From Biscogniauxia marginata (taxonomy: Eukaryota; Ascomycota; Sordariomycetes; Xylariales; Xylariaceae), in assembly GCA_022695795.1 (NCBI GenBank), contig MU404102.1:243485-307484 (forward strand): DNA of 64,000 nt, read 5' to 3'. Numbering within the stretch: position 1 is the first letter of the stretch; every line of letters begins with the position of its first letter. The position numbers and the translations under genes are program-made. Under the pieces are notes generated by a model that saw only the letters and a list, made by a program, of their open reading frames with translations, searched no databases and was not told where the DNA came from. Positions 1 through 12,518 of the stretch are shown here, piece after piece.

Positions 1-205
1 AACACACAAACGCCTATTTCTGCACGCGGCTCGAAAGATGCAATGAAAGACGCCATTTCGTGAGAAATAAAAGTCTATCACCGGAATAATCATGCTAGAC
101 GAAGGAGTCTAGCCAAGCGTCGATACGCTGCCTCCGGGTCAGAAATAAGTCACCGACAGGAGGGTCCGCTGCTCGCACATCCTATGTCGGGCTTTGGTGA
201 GCTTC

Positions 206-3200
206 CTAGGCATCCTCATCCCTCAGGGACTCGTAATCCTCCTCTTCCTCGTCGGCATACCGTAGTCCTTCGTTCATGGCAGCAAAAGAGCGGACAAACC
301 TGGCATCGGGTCGTGAACCAGCATATATACTCGGTATCATGAGCACGGGCGGAGCGCCTACATCCTGACTGGTGTATACGGCCTTCAAGAAACCTAGCTG
401 CCAGCCTGCGACGTACCATGGAAACGAAGGGTACTTGGAATAATACATCTTAAAGCAGAAAGATGCCTTGAGCAAGTCCCAAACTGACAGCCCGACCCCG
501 ACAAGGCCTTCTTCACGTAGAGATCGGATCGTCTTGGAGTTGACTTTGTTCGTGGGGGCGATATCACGCCACTTGTCGTAGGCGTTAGTCACCTTGACAT
601 TGAATGAATCCCGACTTTTCGCCCATTCGATAGCTACAGTATCGATATCCTTCTTCAATTCCTCCAAAACGGTTTCCCATGTCGTCATCCTGAATCTCCC
701 CTCTTCTTTTGCCTTGGCGCGCTCGGCGAACGACCTCTGCATCTTCTCATAGTACTGGTAGAACCTCACTAGGTCCTTATCGAACGGTACAGCTTGGTTG
801 AGGAACTGGTCAAGTGCTCTGAGTTCCGCATCGATTGTCGGTTTTCCAACGGCAAATTTGACATAGTCGATGATATGGGTTGGCTGTCCAATCCCGTCCC
901 ACTCATTGCTTTTATATCTAGGTAGCATGGGATCAGATCGACTCTTTCTTCGCTGAGGGTCAGCCTGTTTTTCGTTTAGACTTTTCCGTAAACGCGACCA
1001 GTCTTGCGCAGTGAAGACAATGCCTTGCTTGGCTCGATCTACCAAGTGGCTGATAAGAGTACTCAAGAAAATAGCCGGCTCATCCCGAACAGAGTTCCTC
1101 GAGTAGCAAAGCTTCTCCTTGTAGTTTGTACAGGTACCGAGTAGGTTAGCGTGCATGTTGAACCGGAAAGCTTGATCCAAGAACTCCGAGATCACATCTT
1201 CGGCGCCGTAGGAAAGGTGAAGATCTTGATACGATTGAGTCTTCTTAGAAACGATGCCTTGTCCAAACAGGTCAGGAACAACAGGGACGTCAGCATTCGT
1301 GAAGTTCTCAACGAGGCTTGGTTCCCAGCAAATCCAGGCAATATCCCCATCGTAATCGCCACCCGAAAGCTTCTCCGCGAGAGGCGTATTACCTTTCGTG
1401 GAAAATATGATGACATCTTTCAGAGAGCCTAATTCGGGTTTAAAGACAGCTTTCACCCTCTGAATATCGCTCGGGTAATGTGCTGGAGTGCGTGCAACGA
1501 GGATATCCATACCGTGAAGAAATGTCTCGCAAAAGCCAGACCGCTCATCGGAGAATTTGGACGAAAATCCGAGGTGAACTTCATCTTCTTTCAACACTCC
1601 AAGAAAATCTACTACCATATAGGCGTAGGTGGAACGCCCGATCTTCACGTTGAGACGCGTCTGAAGTTCCTCGCATTTCTCCTTTCGCAGGGCCCAAGCA
1701 ATTTTTCGTAAAAACTCTAGTTTTGTCGGGTCGAAACCCTGCGACAGGAGAAGCTCCATCTGGTCTTCTCGGCTAGTTGGAAGCCCAGCTGTCCAAGGGA
1801 CGTGGCCGAGGTTCACGCGGTCTTTTCTACGACTGGCGGGCGAATTCTCATAAACCCAGAGTCTGAATTGAGCGGGATCTTGCATCGCCGTCTTTTGGGC
1901 CTCCATTTCCTCTAGGAGACTGTCTCTCATAAAGTCACCGACGTGCACCTTCATCTTGGACGGACTGATGGCCCTATCTTCAAGAATAGGAAGCAACTGG
2001 AGATTCAGATGCGCTGATTTTAATTCCCTGGATTCATTACGGACCTCGAATGTTCGATGATCCTCTTCATCATAATCGCACTTCCATTTCCGTTGGGAAG
2101 GACTTGTTTCTATCCACACGTCATCACTGGTATCGGTCGTGTCGCGGATCCAAAAGCCCTTCGCGCTGCCAAAGCGGCCTTGGTATCCCGCTGGAACCTC
2201 GTCTAAGCCCATGATATCACGTATTCTTCGTGCAAGACCTATTGACATGCGAGAAATACCATCATTCATGACTTTTCCAGTCGGGGAAAGAATGTCTTGC
2301 GGTCGATGTCGAATCTGATGAGGTTGAAGGACAACGGTAGGGTGTGTCCGACTAAGGCCTAGAGGTTGTCAACAATAGGTAATAACTTTAGGCCTCGACG
2401 AATGTACCTAGCGTTATCCGAGAGAAGAGCTTGAGCAATGGCTGTGTTTGATTTAGGTCAATCTGCAGGAGCCAGTCAAGGAGACATTCTCGACTCATTT
2501 TGGTGTGGGCTCTGAATGATTCACCTTTTGGGGAGTACTTCCCCGTCTTATGCCGAATTAGGTCATTGCCATCCTCTGCAAAGAGGTATATTCTCTCCTG
2601 GTGTATTGTTTTAGATTCGGGGCCGAGCGTATCTTCCCTGGCGACTTTCTTCGGCAAGGAAGGTTTGACGAAGAATGACGCCCATATTCGACCAAGAAAC
2701 ACGTGCGAACTTTTAGCAAGCCAGTGATGAATATCATCGTGGATAGGTTCAAGAACTTTCAGTTCCGACATTGATGGCATAACAATCTCAAGGAAACGAT
2801 CAGACCCGAAACGTCGATCGAGCCTATGTGGCAAGTCAAGCTTGAGTGGTTGAAGTTGAAAATGAAATAGAGGCCCGGTTTTGGACATATTCGTCGACAG
2901 AGACGCGCCGAGTACAACCACTTGGTCTGTGGAGCAGAACTTGTCATTCAGACTTGCAGTCCAGGCCTCAGGTCGTGATTTCTCGGGAAAGCTCTTTCCA
3001 TTGAAAATAGGCAATGATCGTAGTCTTTCCCATAACTTTGCTTGATTCGTAAATGTTGGATCGTACTCAATACGTAGGTCATCAATCTTGATCCCACAAT
3101 GGAGAGCAATCCGTAGGATCTCCCAACGCACCGCAAGGGGTGCGGCATCAAGATGTGAAGGAAGAGAAGCTGTTAAACTAGATATCAGACTATAGTGAAT

Positions 3201-4457
3201 AGCAGGGTAAGGAGATCTTTACTTACGCCAGACATCCCGAAGTCGCTCCTCGATCTCTTGTGTACCAGTTGCCCCTAAACCACCAAGCTTCATGGGAGAC
3301 TTACTTGGGGATACTGCTGGAGCTGCATGGATCTCTGGCGAAGCGGGTTGGTCAAGCTGGGTATTTGCAACTATCGGCGGAAAATCGAACTCTGAGGATG
3401 AGTTAGTTGGTGGAATACTCCTGCCAAGCAAACTCCGGGCACTCTTCTGAGACTCGAGAAAATGGTTAAAGGACAACTCGAGAGCGCGTTCAGTGCCTGA
3501 AGATGGCGCAAGCGAGTCTGAATCAGATGCAGGCGGCGGAAGTCTCATCTTTTCCTGGGTGCTTGCCTCGACAGTGTACTGGGTTTCTTGAGAGGGAGGG
3601 AGGGGATCATTTTCTTCTCTTTCGGAGAAGACCTGTGACACGAACGTTGATCTGCTCGTGTTGGCAGACTCTGTGAGCTTATATAAGTCTTTCCCTTTAT
3701 TAGACCGTGCTTCACGCGCCTGGAGTGACGGTACCGGCTTAGTGGAGGGACTGATTGGGCGATGCATTTCAGCCTGATTAATATCAAACTCAAGCTCAGA
3801 TGGAGAATCTGGCCGTCCAGTATCTTCGGCTATGCTCCTAGATCTCTTTAAAGAATGTATGCTAGTTCCCCATTCTTCTGAGCGGCGTTTAGATTGCCGA
3901 CTCAGGGAAGGAGAAGGGGAAGGAGGAGGGTCTTCAGGGGTTAGGTTTGTATGGTTCGTATGAAACGAGCTTGTCAGGGAGCTTCGGGCTTCGCTGATGG
4001 GACGTGGGATTTTACCTGGGCTCAGGCTATCAAGGATATCTAATAGGAGATCCAGAAGCTGACGTCGCTCAGGTTCGGTTGTAGCCCGTGGCAATTGAGT
4101 GAAAGAGGGTGTAACGTCAGGTTCTCCAAGGGGCTTTTTAACCCACTTGGTATGGATATCACGGACGCCTCGATCGAAACGACGCCGGAGCTCTGATGAA
4201 TTACCCTGATGGTACTGATACTTGAGACGGTCATAGAATACTAGCTCGTGATAGTAAGGCAGCATTCTCTTTGCCTGGGGTGTTAAACTTGGGTCAGGCC
4301 GCTGCAGGTTCAAGCTGTACAAGTTGGAGAACTCCAGGAACCAAATATCGAAGTCACCAGCTTTAGCACGTTTCTTGGACGGCGTTACAGGCATGGAAGA
4401 CACGGCAGACCGGTAATCAGACCCGGATATAGATCCAGATCCCTCCCACGTCCCCAT
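206..4457 (-). CDS. RNA-dependent RNA polymerase (QDE-1/SAD-1 family)
   Basis: Three exons on the minus strand: 4457-3227, 3169-2408 and 2358-206. The introns (3170-3226, 57 nt; 2359-2407, 49 nt) are GT-AG and keep frame, giving about 1381 aa, the usual size for fungal RdRPs. The catalytic loop is visible as SGGDYDGD at residues 996-1003; its three aspartates are the metal ligands of eukaryotic cellular RdRPs. Joining exons 2 and 3 restores the conserved HPTVVLQPHQIRHR and VMNDG blocks, which supports that junction. The first 410 residues are Ser/Pro-rich and poorly conserved, as is normal. Family members make double-stranded RNA from aberrant transcripts for quelling or meiotic silencing by unpaired DNA. 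Which paralogue this is cannot be decided here. The start is the first ATG in frame; no other gene lies within 1.9 kb upstream. Confidence 0.95.
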
Positions 4458-6409
4458 GGCTGTCGAGCAGTTGTTATATACCTAGGGTAGGGCTTAATGC
4501 TGCAGTTACAAAACCTTGCCGCAGTTACCAAACCTTCGGGTCCCCCAAGCCCAGATACGGTAGTTTTCAGAGTGTTGAACTCGAGAGAGGCTACCCGGAA
4601 TCACCAATCACGGCACGATGCCCATCGGTGACATGCACGGAGCTCCTAGCTGTAGGATAGAGCCATGTGTGAAGGTAGCACGTGGAAGAACAGAGCCCCT
4701 GGTCAAGCAAGTAGAACCGAGCCGTCAGCGAGAGATGCCCACCCGAGAACCGTCGAGTTGGTTTCGATTGGACGGTACCCAGGAGCCACAGCGGACCGAG
4801 CCGCTTAGTGGGGGAGACTAGAAGGTCGCGTACAGGAGCGAGAGAATGAGCCAACGACGCGACCGGAAACGTAATTGGCAGCCAACGAAAGTATCGCGAG
4901 AAGGAGGGTATGGGTACCACAACGATAGGAACCTTTAGTAGGGCGACGCGAGACTGACGCGAAGCGTACTACCTAGTCTCGTCTCCTTCAGACCAGAGAC
5001 TAAGCAGCCGGGTGGTGAGCCAGATGGTGTTAGACAAGCGAAAGAGAGCGAGAGGGAAAGGGAGAGAAAAAAGACGCGTAAATGGAGGGAGAGGAGATGG
5101 TGGGGGAAGATTGGAGGAAACATTGAACCAGATTGGCCGGGGTTATTTTGAGTGGTAGGTAGTCCCTTAGCTCTAGGTACTTGCATATTTCGTACTGTAC
5201 TTACCTACCGACTTACCTACCTATTTTCTCCCAACCCGTTGCAGCCGTCTTGTGTTGTGATTGGCTTTCTACCCAACCTAGCTGCGTAGGTAGTTGCCTG
5301 CTTGAAAGGAAAAGCGGGCCCCTGACCCACCCTTCTGCAGTTCCCATTGTGAACTCGATGAAACTGTCAATGCCTAAAAATTGCAACTTCCAAGAGGGGG
5401 CCGTCACAGGAGTACCTAGTGTATCTGAAGCTGGAAGCGGCATATCCCTGACTAACAAAACCCCGCCTTAGGTACGTAACCAATACATGTACCCACATTG
5501 AAGGTAGGTAGGTAAGTAGTAGGCAACTTACATAGGTAGGGATAGGTTGTAGCTGCACGTTTCTATTACTTAGTAGGTAGATACGGGTTACATTGATGTA
5601 GGTAAGTAATATAGCAGCGACGGGACTCCCTATATACATACCTATATAAGTACTATGTAGGTCCCGGGTATTACATGTAATATTCTAGGTACTTTTTAAG
5701 TGTTTATGTTTTAAACAAGTAACACTTACCTAAGTACCTTTAACAATACATTACTGCGTTGTTAATTGCTTTATGCCACCTAGTATTTAAGCGAATTCAC
5801 GTAGATGAGTTTATGTTGCTTAAATATTCGGAAGGACATTAATAAATTGTTTTGCTCATTTCGTGACAAGGGGGGAATTTCTTATGTGTAAGGAAACCGT
5901 TACCGCTTATTAACAAGTTGAGTTGTGGTTTAGATATACCTACCTCTGCGAACTTATCACTATAAGTACTGCGTACATACTTGACCTAACCCAATGGACG
6001 GGAACTTGGTTCTGGCTCTAAATAGCCCGATTACCTAAGGTATTAAACACGTGGTGGCCCGTGCTCGACAGTGGACCTTACCGTCACCCCCCTCGGCATG
6101 TCGGAATGTTTATTGGCTTGGCAGCTCTTCTTCTGGTTCTTCCTCGCCTCAATCTTCAGAGCCCCGCCCCTCAACAACCGGTACAACTCTCTTAGTCTTC
6201 GGTTTTCGGCGTTCTCAATCGAACCCACTTACACTTCCATATCGTGATTGTTAACGAAATATACGTTTTCCTATCAGCTCTATCTCAGGTTCCATCTCCT
6301 GATCAACTAAAGCCAAGCCCACCGTCTCCCCGTCTCATTGGGCCCGTAGGCTTGTAACATCCGGCGGGGGCGTTTTTGTTGTCTCTTTCGCTGATCCTGC
6401 CGTCGCCCA
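4458..6409. other. Intergenic spacer with TACCTA/TAGGTA tracts
   Basis: Divergent spacer between the RdRP and the first Zn2Cys6 factor. It carries a purine-rich stretch at about 5035-5075 and many copies of TAGGTA/TACCTA between about 5155 and 5680. Several open frames run through it, but none has motifs, a sensible start or splice logic, so I call no gene. Both promoters must lie here. Confidence 0.6.
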
Positions 6410-9059
6410 ATGTCGGAGCAAGACATCAACCAGGTCCCCGTGCAGGATCTGACCCCCGAACAAGCTAGTCATATCATCCATTCTCATCGTAAAGTGCGAT
6501 ACGGTATGTCTCGAACGACGTACGACGTCTTTGTGCCCCAACCAATTGCCATGAGTATAAGCTTACAGTGCCCTATAATAGGCACCGCCTGCTGGCCATG
6601 CAGACAGCGGAAAGTCAAATGTACGAATGATCTGCCTTGTGAGAACTGTGTCAAGAGAGAGCATCCGCAGCTGTGCTCTTATAAGCCCAACCGTTCCAGC
6701 GCCTCCAAGCAAGGGTCTATATCAACCGGGAACACCCAAGGAAAGAAGCGTGTTCACTCGCCCGATGAAAGTGTTGACAATGACCAGGAGAGTGACCGAC
6801 AGCCTGAGGGTTGGCGACGAACTCTAGGTACGAGTGTTTATTACCCCGAAGCTTGACCTAGCCGTCATCACTCGCTAACCCGCCCCCTTAGAGGAGTCTG
6901 AAAACGCTGAGATATCCCGCTACGTGGGCCAAAACAGCATACCTGCTCTGTTGAGGGACCAACCTTCTCCAATAGAGACAAAAGATGGAGTTGACATCCG
7001 TCGAGACATGCGTCCGATACTTGGTCTTGATACCTCTGCCCCCTTTCCACTGATGTCCTCGAAACATCTGGACCGATTAACTCGAGACATATTTGCCGAG
7101 CTTCCCTCTGACCGAGAGGTTATGATGTGAGCACCCTGTCACTTGGTATTTCAGGCATCGAAATCTAATCTCATAGACTCTTCACGGCATATAAGGAAAT
7201 CACTCATCCTTTCTGGGGCTTTGTTGTTGATATTGATGATCTCGAGTCTCGGATCATGATATATCTTGAAGAGCGAGCGAAGAACGCCAAGGACCAAAAC
7301 AAGTCAAGCCGGCCCGTCTCTGCATCTTGGCTAGCCATCCTCTTTGCCGTCTTGGCTGTCGGATCGCAGTATCGTGACTCTCCCTACCATATTCGAACTC
7401 AAGATTCACAGAAATATATCCAGATTTCGTTTCATTTCCTGAGACTTGGCAATTTCCTGCTGCGGTGAGTTAGCAATCGAACAAGTCAAGCATAGCTCGG
7501 AGTCTAATAGAGTCAACTCCAGTCCAAATTTAGATTCGATTCAGGCACTGCTCCTTACTGGCTTCGTTCTTCTAAACGATATGAAAGCTGAAGCTTCCTG
7601 GGCTCTGCTTGGGATGACCTGCCGACTGGCACAATCCCTTGGGCTGCACCGAACTGTGGTATATGAAGAGAACACGTCAAATGAAATGTCCCTGAAGTCA
7701 TACGTACGCGCCAAGTTATGGTAAGATGCCATGTTCGCGGTCCAACTCAGCTATTCTAACCAGCCCCAGGTGGACATGCCAATGGCATGATACATTGACC
7801 TCGTTGTCGTTTGATCGGTAGGAACCACCAATGCAAATTATGTCCATGATATCAATTCTAATGAATAAGCTCCAGTCCCAATATGACCAATATTCAATGC
7901 TGTCCGATCCCAGTGTCCCCGAGTTCAACCATAGAAGGGCTATCTTATCTGGAGGCCATGTACCATCTTTGCGATCTAATTTCTCAGAGGCTGAATCCAG
8001 ACACTACGGCGGACTACACATATGAAACGATTCTTGACAATTGTGCAGCATTTGAGTCTCTCCGGCAAAGGGTTTACCCCCAGCTGCGGAGCAAAGAGGC
8101 ATGCAAGAGTGTTATTGACAAACTCCAGCACTATGCTATACGCTTACATACTTCATTTGTCATTTCGGTGTGCTGTCGTCCCGCCTTGCGTCGCGACTGC
8201 AGCACGCTTGAAGATTCTGAAAAGAAGGCTCTTGCAGATAAATGCAAGGTCAACCTGACCGAGACTGTGCGCATGTTCCTGTCAATGCATCAACTCTCTT
8301 TCATACCTACTCGCAGTTGGGCCTTTACCTATCATGGTCTATCTTCTGCTGTCCTCCTAGGCATATTATGTGAAACAAAACTGGATCCCGAGATTCGACA
8401 ACTTCAGGGTGATCTCATCTCGGCGTTGTCAGCCGCAGCGGCTAAAGAACAGAAAAGTCCTTCTCCAGATCACATTCGTAGGATCGACAGGGACATCGAG
8501 CTGTCAGGGCCGCTCTCGAGAGCGCTGACGGCACTGAAAAACATATACGACTATGGCTCTTTACATGGAGCTACAGGGATGAAGAGTGAGAGTGCATCCG
8601 GTACCCGCACGCCAATCGGCGTTCCCATCAACCAAAACCTCCAGAACCTTAACTCTCAGTTCCGCATACAACCGGGGTTAGATAGGCATCAGGATGCCGC
8701 GTTGGCCATGGCTGAGTTGCAGAACGGCAATGGTCTCTCAGATTTTCCTACGTATGACTTCACGTCCACCTGCTTTTTTGGAGCTTACTGACGTTGGTCT
8801 TCAGGACGATGCCTTTCCAAGGGCCTATACAGCCACAAGTTACAATGGCGGACTTAAATCAACTAGATCCTTCGACGCTAGCGCCAATGGACCTATACGA
8901 CTCCATCTTCTGGGGTAAGTCTCCCTGATCCCCTGCACTACTTGCTCATCATTAATGTACATAGAATCGCCGGACCCTTTCTATGCGGGTGCCGACATGA
9001 ATTTCGACTTCCTTCCTCAGGCGCCACCAGGTCAATCTCAAAATCAGTTCTATTTTTAG
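6410..9059 (+). CDS. Zn2Cys6 transcription factor with fungal-specific domain, nine exons
   Basis: Exons: 6410-6503, 6582-6827, 6892-7126, 7177-7464, 7523-7720, 7770-7817, 7876-8751, 8805-8914, 8965-9059; all eight introns are GT-AG, 48-78 nt, and keep frame, giving 729 aa. The DNA-binding cluster is reconstituted across intron 1, with cysteines at residues 35, 38, 45, 51, 54 and 63 and the basic run RQRKVK between Cys 2 and Cys 3. The middle contains hallmarks of the fungal-specific regulatory domain: an ALLLTGFVLLN helix, a RLAQSLGLHR helix, and LTSLSFDRP split by introns. The C-terminus is Asp/Phe-rich, as in acidic activation regions. It is a nuclear regulator; its targets are unknown, but the neighbouring transporter/amidase pair is an obvious candidate. 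The high intron number is typical of this subfamily. Confidence 0.9.
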
Positions 9060-9579
9060 TGAAATCTTTTTATCATCGTAGGACCTTTGGCGTGATTTGG
9101 TACATAAAATGGAGAAGCGTAATGGACAACCCTGTATCGGACACTAAAATGATGAATACGCTATTGGTTTGGTTGTTTTAGGGCAATTGGGAAAATGTTA
9201 TGAATACGAAGTTCATCAACTACTTTGAATATTTTGGAAGCACGGTTTATGTAGCTATTTCAAACGGTTCATCGTCGTCATTTCCTGGAAAGCGCACACC
9301 TTCGATGTTTGAATGATTCCTACGTTATCTAAGTAAATTTGAAACATAACTGCCTTGAATATTGATAAGCTTAAGGGCTGAGTCTGATTATGTATTCACG
9401 TATTCATGCATTATTTCCATATCTGATGTTCAGTCATACAAAGCCTACGAAATAATAGTACAGTGTGATTTAAGAGCGACAAGCTTATTTATTCTATACG
9501 ATCCAACATTAATGATGGGATAAAGCTATTCTCTTGATCCCACAATTCAATAACCTAACTAGCTTCGAGCTAGGGAATA
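9060..9579. other. Convergent intergenic spacer
   Basis: AT-leaning DNA of 520 bp between the stops of the Zn2Cys6 factor and the MFS transporter. It must hold both 3' UTRs and polyadenylation signals. I see no gene, repeat or RNA in it. Confidence 0.6.
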
Positions 9580-11423
9580 CTATTTTTCGTCTCTTGGACG
9601 AGTCCTTCCCAATAGTGTTGCCTTGCGTGCCCTCACATATCGAGAAGTTGTGTATGAAAGCACAGCTGTCCAGATAGCCAGCAAGATAGACACCGCGATC
9701 ATGGCCCACATACCTCTCTAAGTCAAAAGTCAGTTACCCATCATGATAGAGCACTATGTTAAAAGAGAAGTAGAAGAATTAGAAGAGGAAATGGGGGGGC
9801 TCGACTCACCTTAAACCAAGGTGCCATAGAAGCCCCGTAGAAGACGATGCTCCACCACGCGTTCACCGCGTTGCTTCCCATGTTCATGCTCGCCAGAACG
9901 ACGGCGCGGAACATGTTGTCCTCAAAGCGCAAGGCGTCGTTGGCCCAGGCGAAGAAGGTCGCCTGACAGGCGTACACGGAACCGGCCCAGTAGTAGGCGC
10001 CGAAGACGACGGCAGTAGAAGAGCCTCCATCTCGCGACGCAGCAAGCACCATAGCCGACGTGGCGACGCCCGTCGCCCCGATAAAATACCCCACGAGGTC
10101 GCGCCGGCCGCCAAGGAAGTCGGTCAGCGTGGCCCAGAAGAGCGTCGACACGATGCCGACGGCGGGCACGCCCGTCGGGTAGTTATTGAGCTGCGGGACC
10201 GTATAGGAGATCGTCGGGTGCGCCTTCATGTACAGCGCCAGCAGCGCGTTGGTGCTGAACGACTCGGTCTCGCCCGCGATGATCCAGAGCACTACGAACC
10301 CCCAGAAGAACCAGCTCGTTAGGACTTTCTTCGCGAAGGCCCAGTTTAGCGGCGAAGAAGGTGTGGAGGCAGTGGGGTTGCTGTTGCTGCTGATGCTGCG
10401 GTCGTCGGTGTCCTTACCCTCCCCGTTCTCGGCTGAGGACGGTGCCGGTGGCGATGATGGAGATGGGATTGGGGATGGAGGCTGGACGCGAGATACCGCG
10501 AGGGCTCTCTGCGCGGGGGTTAGGTAGAAAGCCGACGTCGTGGAGGGAGTATCCGGGAAGAATATGAAGCCATAGAGAGCTACGGGGAGAGTAATTAAGC
10601 CGTCGATACTATGATGATGATGCGAGGGTTAGAAAAATTGCTACATTTGTGGCGGCTCACGTCGCATACATACATAAATAGCCAGCGCCACCCACTGAGC
10701 CCGTTCCGCCCGTCCAGACTAGAGTGGATGCCCGTCTGGATGAACCCGCCGATCATGGTACCGGCGAGCCCGGACGCCGTGAAGATGCCGGAGCGCTTAC
10801 CGAGCTCGCGCTCCGTGTACCACGCGCCGAGCACGTAGTGCGTTCCGACAAAGGTCGTGGCTTCGGCGATGCCCTGAAAGAACCGGATGGCCATGATGGA
10901 CTGCGGGTTGTGCACTGAGGCGGTTACCATAGTCAAGCCGGCCCAGATAACCATGCACGCGGGGAAAAAAAGGCGCGGTCGCATGTAGTTCAGTGACAGG
11001 TTCGCGGGAACCTGGCCGATCACGTACCCGATCGTGAAGCACGTGTTGATCTGGTTCAGCTGGTCGCCGGCGAAGCCGAGCTCCTCCTTCATGCCCGAGA
11101 CGTAGGCATTGTTGAGGTTGGACCGGTCCAACTATGGGTATACAATCATGGAGGCATTAGTCTAACCTATCATAACACGATGAAGTGTCTCTTATTTTTA
11201 AGGAGTTGACAATACTAAGAAGGGAGGAATAAAAATATAATCATGGGGGGAAATATGGCTTAGGTAGGATTGGTTAACTGACATAATTCGTAAAGTAACT
11301 CAAACAGCAGAACGTCAAGATGAAGAAGTCGATCTTCTGTATCAACATCCGTTCGCCTGGCTGGTACTCCGTGTGGAAGTACTCCCGTATTTTCGATCTC
11401 ATTGTCGCCGGTGCCTCCGCCAT
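9580..11423 (-). CDS. MFS transporter, anion:cation symporter (Dal5/Liz1/Fen2-like)
   Basis: Four exons on the minus strand: 11423-11283, 11131-10674, 10608-9810 and 9717-9580; introns of 151, 65 and 92 nt; 511 aa. The signature FTNYLDRSNLNNAY spans the first junction, and NLSLNYMRPRLFFP and RFFQGIAEATTFVG follow. These are typical of the allantoate/pantothenate permease branch of the major facilitator superfamily. About twelve hydrophobic segments are present, with a Pro/Ser-rich cytoplasmic loop between the two halves (encoded about 10360-10530) and a basic C-terminal tail. Such proteins import small organic anions (allantoate, ureidosuccinate, pantothenate, nicotinate) with protons across the plasma membrane. 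It diverges from the amidase over a 1.1 kb spacer, so an amide or carboxylate substrate linked to that enzyme is a reasonable inference. Confidence 0.9.
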
Positions 11424-12518
11424 GCTTGCAGCGTGCAGTTGTTCCAAGAAGATGAGATGAATAAAGTGGACGGAAACGTCATCGCATTCTAAAGCCGCGC
11501 CTTTTTAACTTAAGACCTTTTCAGAGAATCGTAAGCCGGCGTCGGTCGTAACTCGATTGGTGTTCATATCTGTGTTACCCGGAGACAATCCCGACTGCGA
11601 TATCGTATACTTCTCTCTCTATAGCCGATGTGTCAGCTCACGATATCAATACCAAGGTTTTTCTTTTCGTTAGGTTGACGATATCGAGATAAGAACTGAA
11701 AGATAAATACAGCCCCCGCTTGTCCCACCTCCAAGTCCCGGGAACCAGGGTTGGAAGCCGATCCACTAGATAGGTAGGGTAGATTATAGAAGGTTAATCG
11801 GTAATTGTATTAGTTAGTGAGTTGCATAGTGGCTGAGGGATCACAGGGCATTAGGAACAGATCGCGAGTAGTGGAAGCAAGAAAGATAGATATAGTCTTG
11901 GAAAGAGCTGGAATGCGATAAGCACCTGCGGTCAAGACGCTGAAGATTGTTTTACATTTTCCACATTCCTGTTCTAAACATAGTGCTACCGACGTTTATA
12001 AACCAAGGGGTCGGGCGTTACAAGTCTATGGGGGAAACTTAGTTGTGGATGTAACGCTATGAATAGTCTTACAAGTAAAATAGGGATAAAGTTGTAAGTG
12101 CTTGTTCTCCGTCAGCGGCTTACACATGAACCATCGGATAAAAGCAAAAGAAGCCGATATACGCCAAGTGTAGTAATAGATGAATAATTTCTAGATCTAG
12201 TGAATTTACTTTCACCAGCATTATAATTGAGTGATAGTCATTAGTAGTATTAGATTCAGATAGATAGGTTAACTACCTACCTAACCTAGGTAGTTGAGGG
12301 GAACGAACTATTCACTCCTTCGTGCGACAAACGCGGGGATTGACTCGCAGTCCACCATGTCGCATGGCTCCGATCGCGCCCTCAATTGTATAAGTATGGA
12401 ATTATAAATACGGAGGTAAGAAATCACTTAAAGCAAGGCGCACGGCCTTAAACTAAGTGTCGTGCTAATGTGCAACTCTGTAAACGTTATACTACAATCC
12501 TGACGCAACACCGAAGAG
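11424..12518. promoter_or_regulatory. Divergent promoter region of MFS transporter and amidase
   Basis: The 1.1 kb between two opposite start codons must contain both promoters. A short inverted repeat is visible: AACTACCTA at 12271-12279 and TAGGTAGTT at 12287-12295, with a 7-nt loop, 224 bp upstream of the amidase ATG. It could be a regulator site, but the same TACCTA words occur throughout the window, so this is weak. Confidence 0.4.
12271..12295. repeat. Perfect 9-bp inverted repeat upstream of amidase
   Basis: Arms AACTACCTA and TAGGTAGTT separated by 7 nt. It may be a low-complexity palindrome made of the dispersed TACCTA/TAGGTA words rather than a specific operator. Confidence 0.45.
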
